A stretch of 64,000 bases of DNA from Thermobifida fusca NBRC 14071 = JCM 3263. Its GTDB lineage: Bacteria; Actinomycetota; Actinomycetes; Streptosporangiales; Streptosporangiaceae. The translations under genes and the position numbers were made by a program. The DNA lies in the NCBI RefSeq assembly GCF_001592045.1, contig NZ_BCWB01000014.1:18919-82918 (forward strand). Reading direction: 5' to 3'. Below the pieces are notes generated by a model that did not search any database, was not told where the DNA came from, and was given only the letters and a program-made list of their open reading frames with translations. Positions 46,912-54,353 of the stretch are shown here, in pieces; position 1 is the first letter of the stretch; every line of letters starts with the position of its first letter.

Positions 46912-48180
46912 TCAGGCTGCGGTGTTCTCCTCCTCGCCCAGGAAGCTGGGGCGGTGCAGTTGCACGTTGCTGGCCAGGTGTTCGGCGAGTTCTTCAACGT
47001 CCAGTCGCTTCTCGATCTGCCGCAGATCGGCGATCTTGGCCGCAGTCTCCACCTGCCGCGGGGTGAGCATGGTGCAGCAGTCCTCGTCGGGCAGCTCGGA
47101 GATGGTGAGCGTGCCGATGGCGCGGGCCTGGTCCATGATCTCGGTCTTGTCCATGCCGATCAGCGGACGCAGGATCGGCAGGTCCACAGCGTCGTCCAGG
47201 GCGGTGATGTTGGCCAGGGTCTGGCTGGACACTTGGCCGAGGGCGTCCCCGGTGACCAGCGCGCTGGCGTTGAGCCGGTCGGCAAGGGCTTCCGCGGTTT
47301 TGAGCATGAGGCGCCGCTGGGCGACGATCTGCAGCCGTTCCGCGCCGGAGTTGCGGAGCTGCTGCTGGGCCTTGCCGAACGGCACCACGTACAGCCGGGA
47401 GCCGTTCTGGAAGCGGTCGAGCTGCCGGACCAGGCTGTACGCCTTGTAGATGGACTCCGGTCCGGTGAACGGCATGCCGGAGAAGTGCAGGAAGTCGAGC
47501 CGGAGCCCGCGGCGCATCATGCGGTAGGCCGCGACCGGGGAGTCGATCCCGCCGGACAGCAGGACCAGGCCGCGTCCACTCATGCCTACCGGGAGGCCGC
47601 CCTGGCCGGGGATGCCGTCGGTGAAGACGAACACCTCGTCTTTGTCGACCTCGATCTGGACCGTGTGGTCGGGCTGGGAGAGGTTGACGGTCAGGTGGGG
47701 GTAGGCGCGTTTGATCGCGGCGCCCACGTGCCCGGCCAGCTCCGAGGAGATCATGGGGAAACGCTTGTCCCGGCGGCGGGCCCGCACCGCGAAAGAGCCG
47801 GAGCGGTCGGCCATGGCCTGCACCGCGACCTGGGTGACGGTGTCCACGTCTTTGGCGACCCGGCGCACCAGGTGCACCCACACGATCCCCATGACGTTGC
47901 GCATGCGCTCGGCCAGCTGGGCCACTTCGAGGTCGGAGGCACCGGGCATGCGCAGCATGATGATGCCTTTGCGCTGGGAGAGCCGGAATTCGGGCAGGCC
48001 TTTAGCGGCGGCGCGGATGTTGTTCTGCAGACGGCGCTCGAACAGGTGCCGGTTGCTGCCCTTGAGCACGATCTCCCCGAGCTTCAGGAGCACACACAGC
48101 TCGCCCAGCTCCTGCGCGGCTGTCCCGACCGCGCCGTCCGCACGCGCGTCGACGGTGGTGGAGTCGAGCGAGGCGGACAT
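46912..48180 (-). CDS. thiI: tRNA 4-thiouridine synthase ThiI
   Basis: A 422-residue sulfurtransferase that thiolates uridine 8 of tRNA and, in some bacteria, supplies sulfur to ThiS. It has an N-terminal ferredoxin-like region with LKLGEIVLKGSNRHLFE, a THUMP domain (about 80-185), and the PP-loop LLSGGIDSPVAAY near 203. It lacks the C-terminal rhodanese domain of E. coli ThiI; the DEDCCTML motif near 362 retains the cysteine expected before that domain. The ATG at 48180 has GGAGG 8 bases upstream. Confidence 0.93.
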   Translation of the reverse strand: MSASLDSTTVDARADGAVGTAAQELGELCVLLKLGEIVLKGSNRHLFERRLQNNIRAAAKGLPEFRLSQRKGIIMLRMPGASDLEVAQLAERMRNVMGIVWVHLVRRVAKDVDTVTQVAVQAMADRSGSFAVRARRRDKRFPMISSELAGHVGAAIKRAYPHLTVNLSQPDHTVQIEVDKDEVFVFTDGIPGQGGLPVGMSGRGLVLLSGGIDSPVAAYRMMRRGLRLDFLHFSGMPFTGPESIYKAYSLVRQLDRFQNGSRLYVVPFGKAQQQLRNSGAERLQIVAQRRLMLKTAEALADRLNASALVTGDALGQVSSQTLANITALDDAVDLPILRPLIGMDKTEIMDQARAIGTLTISELPDEDCCTMLTPRQVETAAKIADLRQIEKRLDVEELAEHLASNVQLHRPSFLGEEENTAA

Positions 48181-48292
48181 GGCAATACCTCCGGTGGTTG
48201 CGAGTCGGATGGGATCAGTGCAGAGAAAACTGCTTACCTCCCAGTATCAACCAGGGACGCAAGCGTTTTGTTCTCTTCACGCGGACACGACC

Positions 48293-48323
48293 GCGGCTCC
48301 CAGCATTCTCCGCTGGGAGCCGC
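48293..48323 (-). terminator. Hairpin terminator after pfkA
   Basis: GCGGCTCCCAGC (48293-48304) and its complement (48312-48323) form a perfect 12-bp stem with a 7-base ATTCTCC loop, 18 bp after the pfkA stop. No U-run. Confidence 0.65.
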
Positions 48324-48341
48324 GAGAAATCCTACGGGAAT

Positions 48342-49367
48342 TTAGCCGAAGAAGACTTCGGCTTCCTCGTACCGCTCGACCGGGACAGTCTTGAGCTGGT
48401 CGGTGGCTTCGGACAGGTCAACGCGGACGATTTCGGTGCCGCGCAGGGCGACCATCTTGCCGAAGTCCTTGTCGTGGACCGCGGTGATGGCGTGCAGGCC
48501 CAGCCGGGTGGCCAGCACCCGGTCGAAGGCGGACGGCGTACCGCCGCGCTGCACGTGGCCCAGGACCACCGAGCGGGCTTCCTTGCCGGTGCGCGCCTCG
48601 ATCTCTTCGGCGAGGCGCTGGCCGATGCCGCCGAGGCGGACGTGGCCGAAGGAGTCGCGTTCCGCGCTGGCCAGGGTGAGCTGGCCCTCCTTCGGGTGGG
48701 CGCCCTCGGCGACCACGATGATCGGCGCGTAGTTGGTCTTGAAGCGGCTTTCGACGTAGGCGACGACCTCGTCGATGTCGAATGGGCGCTCGGGGATCAG
48801 GATGACGTTGGCGCCGGCCGCCATGCCCGCGTGCAGCGCAATCCAGCCCGCGTGGCGGCCCATGACCTCGACGACCAGGGCACGGTGGTGCGACTCGGCG
48901 GTGGTGTGCAGGCGGTCGATGGCCTCGGTCGCGATGTTGACCGCAGTGTCGAAGCCGAAGGTGTAGTCGGTGGCGTTGAGGTCGTTGTCGATGGTCTTGG
49001 GCACACCGACCACGTTGACACCGTGGTCGTGGAGCTGGCGCGCGACGCCGAGGGTGTCCTCACCGCCGATTGCGACGAGCGCGTCCACCCCGAGCGCGGC
49101 CATGTTGTCCTTGACCCGCTCGACACCGCCCTCGATCTTCATGAGGTTGGTGCGCGAGGAGCCGAGGATGGTACCGCCGCGCGGGAGGATGCCGCGGACC
49201 GCCTCGATGTCCAGCGGCATGGTGTCGCCTTCCAGGGGGCCGCGCCACCCGTCACGGAATCCGACGAACTCGTATCCGTATTCCTTGATGCCCTTACGGA
49301 CCACCGCACGGATGACCGCGTTCAGGCCCGGGCAGTCGCCACCCCCGGTCAGTACCCCGACTCGCAT
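48342..49367 (-). CDS. pfkA: 6-phosphofructokinase, pyrophosphate-type signature
   Basis: A 341-residue group A phosphofructokinase. TGGGDCPGLNAVIR is the phosphate-binding start; TIDND at 125-129 carries the catalytic Asp127. The two residues that decide the phosphoryl donor are Asp104 (GGEDTLG) and Lys124 (VPKTID), the pair typical of PPi-dependent enzymes, whereas ATP enzymes have Gly at both. So reversible, PPi-linked phosphorylation of fructose 6-phosphate is predicted. ATG 49367 has AAGGAG about 7 bases upstream. A DasR-like palindrome overlaps its likely promoter. Confidence 0.93.
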   Translation of the reverse strand: MRVGVLTGGGDCPGLNAVIRAVVRKGIKEYGYEFVGFRDGWRGPLEGDTMPLDIEAVRGILPRGGTILGSSRTNLMKIEGGVERVKDNMAALGVDALVAIGGEDTLGVARQLHDHGVNVVGVPKTIDNDLNATDYTFGFDTAVNIATEAIDRLHTTAESHHRALVVEVMGRHAGWIALHAGMAAGANVILIPERPFDIDEVVAYVESRFKTNYAPIIVVAEGAHPKEGQLTLASAERDSFGHVRLGGIGQRLAEEIEARTGKEARSVVLGHVQRGGTPSAFDRVLATRLGLHAITAVHDKDFGKMVALRGTEIVRVDLSEATDQLKTVPVERYEEAEVFFG

Positions 49368-49497
49368 TTGCGTGTACTCCTTGAATCGTCTGGAATCCCG
49401 TGTGCCACGGGAGTCACGAAAACGACCGCTCCCGGCCGGGGCGATGCCCCGCGGGCGCGGAACGCACACGGCAGGACCGCGTTCTCACGCAGCAACC

Positions 49498-49517
49498 ATC
49501 GTATGGTCTAGACCATA
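49498..49517 (-). promoter_or_regulatory. DasR-type (GntR/HutC) operator at pfkA
   Basis: TATGGTCTAGACCATA (49502-49517) is a perfect 16-bp palindrome with the core TGGTCTAGACCA found in dre sites bound by DasR, the GlcNAc-responsive GntR/HutC repressor of Streptomyces. A minus-strand TACGAT -10 candidate (49503-49498) overlaps one end. The pfkA start is 135 bp downstream. Confidence 0.75.
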
Positions 49518-49663
49518 GCGCTCGCGAGAGTCGAGGCCAACTCGCGCGTCCGTCCGTTCGTCCCGTGGCTTTTCCCGCGCGGGTCACTACCCGTGATCGG
49601 TCTTCCAAACGACCAGGTTGCGCCGTAGTTTCTGTCCGGCGCAGCCCGGCAGCGTGAGCGGAA

Positions 49664-50482
49664 TCACGGCTGTGCGGACTCCGTTTTCTTCTTCCGCTTG
49701 CGTTCCGCCTTGCGGCGGGCGCGTTCCCGCCGCTTCGCTTCCCGTCGGGCGCGCCGCTGCTCCTTGCGGGACTGCTGCTCCTCTTTCTTCTCCTGCTGGG
49801 CGGCGGCCGCCAGCTCGGCTTTCACTGTCTGGGCGTAGCGGTCCACGTACTCCTGCCCGGACAGTTCCATGAGGGCGTACATGATCTCGTCGGTGATCGC
49901 CCGCAGCACCCGCGGATCCTTCTCCAGCCCGTAGTAGCGGGAGAAGTCCATGGGCTTGCCGAATTTGACGATGGGCCGGATACCGAGCCGCGGAATGATC
50001 TTGCCGGGCGGCATGATCTTGTCCGCGTTAATCATCGCCATCGGGATGACCGGGACTTTTGCTTCCAACGCGAGCCTGGCCACCCCGGTGCGCCCCCGGT
50101 ACAGCCTGCCGTCTGGGGAGCGGGTGCCCTCAGGGTAGATGCCCAGCAGCTTGCCCTGCTCCAGCACGCGCAGTCCGGTGCGGAGCGCCGCCTCGCTCGC
50201 CTTGCCTCCGGACCGGTCGATGGGGATCTGGCCTACGCCGGTGAAGAAGAGGCGACTGAGAAAGCCTTTGATCCCTTTTCCGGTGAAATATTCGGCTTTA
50301 GCGAGAAAGGTGATCTTCCGGGGCAGCGGTAGCGGACCGAAGAAATGGTCCGAGAAGGACAGGTGGTTGCCCACCAAAATGGCAGGCCCGTGGCGAGGGA
50401 CGTTCTCCACTCCGTAGGCACGCGGCTGCCACAGCACCGCGAGCACCGGTCCGAGAGTTGCCTTGAGCACCCAGTAGAACAC
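49664..50482 (-). CDS. 1-acyl-sn-glycerol-3-phosphate acyltransferase, PlsC family
   Basis: A 272-residue membrane-associated acyltransferase for phospholipid synthesis. The catalytic H-x4-D box is in VGNHLSFSDHFF near 37-48, and the glycerophosphate site YPEGTRSPDGRLYRG near 118-132. After about residue 222 the protein ends in an unusual tail of some 45 residues dominated by Lys, Arg, Glu and Gln (KKEEQQSRKEQRRARR, RKAERKRKKK), likely a charged helix contacting membrane or nucleic acid. Converges with nothing; pfkA follows 296 bp away on the same strand. Confidence 0.9.
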   Translation of the reverse strand: MFYWVLKATLGPVLAVLWQPRAYGVENVPRHGPAILVGNHLSFSDHFFGPLPLPRKITFLAKAEYFTGKGIKGFLSRLFFTGVGQIPIDRSGGKASEAALRTGLRVLEQGKLLGIYPEGTRSPDGRLYRGRTGVARLALEAKVPVIPMAMINADKIMPPGKIIPRLGIRPIVKFGKPMDFSRYYGLEKDPRVLRAITDEIMYALMELSGQEYVDRYAQTVKAELAAAAQQEKKEEQQSRKEQRRARREAKRRERARRKAERKRKKKTESAQP

Positions 50483-51072
50483 GGTTCACCTCTGCCTATG
50501 CGGGAGTGCCCGTCCGGCACGGCCATAGTCGTTCTCCCGCTGCCACTGACAATCGTGGTCATCTTCCCATCTGGTGGGGGACACCGCCAAAGCCACCATG
50601 GCGCCACGGACGAAGAGGACTACCGAGTGCCGCGGCGCTTGGCTAGTTTCGTAATTCCAGTGTTCCCCCCGCTGGCCGTCTCACCGCCTGGAAGGGTCTG
50701 CAATGCCGTTGTTCGCGGAAGCTGCGCTGTGCCGGAAGACCAGCACCACCCGGTGCTATGGATCTCCCCGGAGCCCGCGGCCGGCGTGCCCCACACCACG
50801 GCCAGCACCCAGAGCAGCCGTCCCACCCTGTGAGCTGTTCCCCGCTGCCCCGCCCTGGCCGCCACGGGAAGCGCAGGCCGCCGCGCTGCCTGACAGCCTG
50901 TCCTGGACGGTTCCCGGAGCACTGGCGGTGCTCCCGCTCCGGGAGCGCTGCGTATCCTTCACACCGAGGACGGTCCATGCCGCGGTTCCTTCCTGCGGAC
51001 GCGGCACGGGGACCGCCGTCGACGGCTGGGGCGCTTCTGTGCGCGCCGCCGGACGCGGGGAAGGGGCCGGAC
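50483..51072. other. Intergenic region plsC / membrane protein gene
   Basis: A 590-bp divergent gap. Open frames cross it but none has homology or a ribosome-binding site. It holds a GGAGCAC/GTGCTCC hairpin (50916-50922, 50928-50934) and a TATCCT (50953-50958) that could be the -10 for the 51073 gene. I see nothing else. Confidence 0.5.
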
Positions 51073-51813
51073 ATGACTGAGCGCCGCGGCAATGGTCTGC
51101 TTGCTGACTCCTACGTCCCGCTGCTCCTGCTCACCCCCGCGCTCGCCGACACGATGCTCGAAGCGCTCGGCCGGGCCGGGATCGCCGCCTACGCGGTCAC
51201 CGTGGGCCCCGCGGCGGAGTCCGCGGACACGGAGGCCACGGACCGCTTGTACGTGGACGCTAAGGAGCGCGCGGCCGCGGTGGCGGTGCTGCGCGCCGAA
51301 CTTCCGGAGCTCGCCGACCGTGTCACGGAGGGTGCGGACCAGGCGGAGGACGCGGAGCCGTCCCCGAACGCCGACACAGACCCGGACGAGGTCTGGGCGG
51401 ATCTCGTGGCGCGGTACTACACCTCCGATGCTTCCGAGTCCACCTGGCCTGAGATAGAGAACGTCTCCGACCGCCCCGAACCGGAGGATCCGGACGACGC
51501 CGAGGACCACGTGCTGCCGCCTCGGCCGTTCCACCCCCCGGTGGGGGAGCCCGCCGACGTCGACGACAGCGACCAGGAGCGTTACGTCCCTCCTCCCCCG
51601 CCGCCGCTGCCCCGTGGGGACCTGGTCGGCAGGCTCGCCTGGGCCGGTCTGCTGGGCGGGCCCGTCCTGCTGCTGGTCATCACCCTGCTGGGCATGGCGG
51701 TGCCCGGCTGGCTGGTGCTGGTGGCGCTGTGCTCGTTCGTGACGGGGTTTGTCGTGCTGCTGATCCGCATGGGCGACCAGCCCTCCGGTCCGGACGACGG
51801 GGCGGTGGTCTAG
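51073..51813 (+). CDS. Hypothetical membrane protein with acidic cytoplasmic region
   Basis: A 246-residue protein of unknown function. Residues 1-75 look like a small alpha/beta domain (VPLLLLTPALADTMLEALGRAGIAAYAVTVG, then AKERAAAVAVLRAELPEL). Residues 80-170 are acidic and proline-rich, probably disordered. Residues about 177-232 form two membrane helices (LAWAGLLGGPVLLLVITLLG and WLVLVALCSFVTGFVVLLI). ATG 51073 has AAGGGG 6 bases upstream; the frame is open farther upstream but non-coding in character. The N-terminal part could be a DUF2007-like signal-transducing fold, but I am not certain. Confidence 0.75.
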   Translation: MTERRGNGLLADSYVPLLLLTPALADTMLEALGRAGIAAYAVTVGPAAESADTEATDRLYVDAKERAAAVAVLRAELPELADRVTEGADQAEDAEPSPNADTDPDEVWADLVARYYTSDASESTWPEIENVSDRPEPEDPDDAEDHVLPPRPFHPPVGEPADVDDSDQERYVPPPPPPLPRGDLVGRLAWAGLLGGPVLLLVITLLGMAVPGWLVLVALCSFVTGFVVLLIRMGDQPSGPDDGAVV

Positions 51814-51830
51814 GCCCGCGGGCAGGCGGA

Positions 51831-52529
51831 CTATTCCTCGCCCGGTAAGGCGATCTCCGCGAGGACCGGAAGGTGGTCGCTGGCTGCGACGAGGTCGCGG
51901 CGGGCCGGTGCCGCGGGGATTCCTGCGGCGCGCACGGTAAGACGCCGGTCGACGAAGATCGTGTCGATCCGGCTGCGGGGCCGCCAGGACGGGAAGGTCG
52001 GCTCTCCGCCTTCCGGGCCGTGGGCGCCCGCGTCCACCAGGTGGGTGGCGAGCATCTGCCAGGCTGGCCCGTCGGGCCGCTCGTTGACGTCGACGGCCAG
52101 CACCGCGGGGGCGGGCTGCATTCCCAGGAAGGCGAGGAGCTGGGCGGCGTGCGCGTACCGGGCCCGCGCCTGCAGGTCGAGGTGGCTGACGGCCACGGCG
52201 ATGCGGCGGCGGCCCCGGCGGATCAGCGCGATGGCCAAGGCGCGCTGGTGCAGCCGGGGATAGCGGTGCAGCAGGCGGTGGCTGCAGTGGTCGACTGCGA
52301 GGGTGGGGGCGGTGAGGATTTCCAGGCCGCCGGGGCGGCGGCCCACCGCGAGGCGGAGACCACAGCGGCGGGCCAGCCACCGTCGTTTGGTCTGCCACAG
52401 CAGGTGCCGGGGAGCTTCCTGCAGGCAGACCACATCAGGGCGGCACGACCGGATGACCCGCGCGACGGCCAGGGGATCGTCGCGTAGGGACCGGATGTTG
52501 TAGGACAGCACGCGCAGCACAGCGGCCAT
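51831..52529 (-). CDS. Endonuclease/exonuclease/phosphatase family protein
   Basis: A 232-residue EEP-fold metal hydrolase. Motifs in order: VLSYNIRSL (residues 7-15), VVCLQEAP with the metal-binding Glu, VSHLDL, VDVNERPDG replacing the usual GDFN, RIDTIFV and ASDHLPVLAEI with the catalytic His. No signal peptide, so probably cytosolic; substrate (nucleic acid or phosphoester) unknown. It follows the ROK kinase gene with a 47-bp gap and is likely in the same transcript. Confidence 0.87.
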   Translation of the reverse strand: MAAVLRVLSYNIRSLRDDPLAVARVIRSCRPDVVCLQEAPRHLLWQTKRRWLARRCGLRLAVGRRPGGLEILTAPTLAVDHCSHRLLHRYPRLHQRALAIALIRRGRRRIAVAVSHLDLQARARYAHAAQLLAFLGMQPAPAVLAVDVNERPDGPAWQMLATHLVDAGAHGPEGGEPTFPSWRPRSRIDTIFVDRRLTVRAAGIPAAPARRDLVAASDHLPVLAEIALPGEE

Positions 52530-52576
52530 ATCCGGCGGCTACCCCGCCTGGCGCGCCTCTCCCATGCTCTTTTCGG

Positions 52577-53524
52577 TTAGCAGCGCACGAGGTCGGCCGC
52601 ACCCACGATGCCCGCCGCCGACCCGAGTTCCGCGATCCGGATGTCGGCGAGGGTCCGCACCTGGCGGCCGGTGACGTTGCGCGCGAAAGAGTCGCGGATC
52701 GGGCCGAGCAGGATTTCTCCGGCTTCGCAGACCCCGCCGCCGATGACGAACCGTTCCGGGTCGAGGATCGCGGCGAGGTCGGCTAGCCCTTGCCCCACCC
52801 AGGTGCCGAGGGTGGTGAAGCATTCCAGCGCGGCAGCGTCGCCTTCGAGGGCGGCCTGGGTGATGTGGTGCCCTTGGAGGCGTTCCAGGTCGCCGTCCGC
52901 GAAGTCGAGGAGCCGCTTGGCGCGCCGGGGGTCGGTGCGGGCCAGCTCGCGCGCTTCAGCGACGAGGGCGCGTCCGCTGGCGTACTTCTCCCAGCAGCCC
53001 CGGTTGCCGCAGCCGCACAGGCGCCCGTCCGGGACTACGCGGTAGTGGCCGATTTCCGCGCCCACCCCGTAGCGGCCTCTGAACAGTTGCCCGTTGAGGA
53101 TGATGCCGCCCCCGATCCCGGTGCCTAGGGTGACGCACACCACATGGTCGACGCCGCGGCCTGCGCCGAACCGTGCTTCGCCCCACGCCGCCGCATTGGC
53201 GTCGTTCTCGATGATGACGGGAAGGTCGATCCGGCGCCGGATGCGGTCGCGCAGTGGTTCTTTGCACAGGTCCAGGTTGGGGGCAAAGATGACGGTGGAA
53301 CGATTCTCGTCGACGAACCCGGCGATACCCACGCCGACTCCGCCGATGGCGCCGGCGGGGTAATGTCCCGCGAGTTCGTCAACGGTGTCGCAGACCACAT
53401 CGGCGAGGGCGTCGCCGTCGGCGGGAGTGGGGTGCTTGACCCTCGTCAGGATCCGGCCGTCAACATCGACAACGCCGGCGGCCACCTTGGTGCCACCGAT
53501 GTCCACGCCGATCGTCAACCGCAT
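52577..53524 (-). CDS. glkA: ROK family glucokinase
   Basis: A 315-residue sugar kinase. DIGGTKVAAGVVD at 8-20 binds ATP phosphates, ENDANAAAWGE contains the catalytic Asp, LGTGIGGGII follows, and the ROK zinc/substrate signature EIGHYRVVPDGRLCGCGNRG with Cys-x-Cys-x4-Cys is intact. It resembles GlkA of Streptomyces, which phosphorylates glucose and mediates carbon catabolite repression; in a cellulose degrader it would act on glucose released from cellobiose. Starts at ATG 53524. Confidence 0.93.
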   Translation of the reverse strand: MRLTIGVDIGGTKVAAGVVDVDGRILTRVKHPTPADGDALADVVCDTVDELAGHYPAGAIGGVGVGIAGFVDENRSTVIFAPNLDLCKEPLRDRIRRRIDLPVIIENDANAAAWGEARFGAGRGVDHVVCVTLGTGIGGGIILNGQLFRGRYGVGAEIGHYRVVPDGRLCGCGNRGCWEKYASGRALVAEARELARTDPRRAKRLLDFADGDLERLQGHHITQAALEGDAAALECFTTLGTWVGQGLADLAAILDPERFVIGGGVCEAGEILLGPIRDSFARNVTGRQVRTLADIRIAELGSAAGIVGAADLVRC

Positions 53525-53653
53525 GGTCGGCTCCCTTTCACCTCATGCCCGAGCTCACGTCCGAGTGCCCTGGGACTCGCCGAATGGAGTAAACCATTGG
53601 ATTAAACCAGTGTCGACGATCGGCCTGGCCGGTCGACCCTTGCGCTGACGGGT

Positions 53654-54031
53654 CTATTGTTCCCCGTCAGCGGGAGTTCCGGCGGCGCCGTTCCCGGGAC
53701 GGGACCGCAGCGAACGCTCCACCGCGGACAGACTACGACTCATAGCGTCGAACATCAGCGCGCCCGCGGCGCTCAGGTGGCGGCCGATTTCGGGCAGGGT
53801 TTCGCGCGCGATGTCGAGCACCTGGTCGGTCAGCGGGGCCTCCGGCTCTGTCTCCTGCCGGATCGCCTCTGCCCATACATCATCGCTGCGCGGCGGCGGA
53901 GAGGCGGCGTTCTGGACTTGCCGCCGGATGGCGGCGGTGAGCAGCCTGCGCTGCACGGCGTCCACGAGGCGCAGCGCTTCGTCGATGATCTCGCTCGGAT
54001 CCTGGTTGCGGTGGGAACTGGCCATGGTCAT
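53654..54031 (-). CDS. Hypothetical protein upstream of glkA (DUF5304-like?)
   Basis: A 125-residue, predominantly helical, soluble protein (DPSEIIDEALRLVDAVQRRLLTAAIRRQV, DDVWAEAIRQE, and LPEIGRHLSAAGALMFDAMSRSLSAVERSL). Small acidic/helical proteins occupy this place next to glkA in streptomycetes and are filed under DUF5304; the resemblance is loose. Two ATG codons (54031 and 54025) are possible and neither has a good Shine-Dalgarno. Glk follows after 129 bp on the same strand. Confidence 0.6.
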   Translation of the reverse strand: MTMASSHRNQDPSEIIDEALRLVDAVQRRLLTAAIRRQVQNAASPPPRSDDVWAEAIRQETEPEAPLTDQVLDIARETLPEIGRHLSAAGALMFDAMSRSLSAVERSLRSRPGNGAAGTPADGEQ

Positions 54032-54277
54032 CCGTCTGTCGCTCGGTTGCCTCTTCTCACCGTAACCGTCTGCTGCGGTACTGTCTGCGCCAGATTGCCA
54101 ACCGCGCACTGTTGATCCGAGTTCCACGATATGCCCCGAAACCTCCCCTCGCAGGCGAGGTGCGCCATACTTACCTCGCCGGACCCGGCTCACTGGCACG
54201 CGCGGTCACGGACAGTACAACGGTCCAGTTCGGGGCGTGGCAGCCGGATCACCATCCGGTACCAAATAGGCACAAAT

Positions 54278-54300
54278 GCTACCAACCAGTAGCGTAAATT
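54278..54300 (+). promoter_or_regulatory. Candidate promoter and operator of the acyl-CoA synthetase gene
   Basis: GCTAC (54278-54282) and GTAGC (54289-54293) form a dyad with 6-base spacer immediately upstream of TAAATT (54295-54300), a plausible -10. The layout suggests a TetR-type repressor site between -35 and -10. The rest of 54032-54353 shows no gene. Confidence 0.4.
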
Positions 54301-54353
54301 GTTACCGTCGTCACACTCTCTTGCCATGCCCGCACAACATCAGGAGCTGAACA

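Noticed and set aside
50758..51072. Upstream extension of the membrane protein at 51073
   Set aside because: 105 extra codons are of non-coding composition (Arg/Pro/His/Ser) while ATG 51073 has a proper ribosome-binding site.
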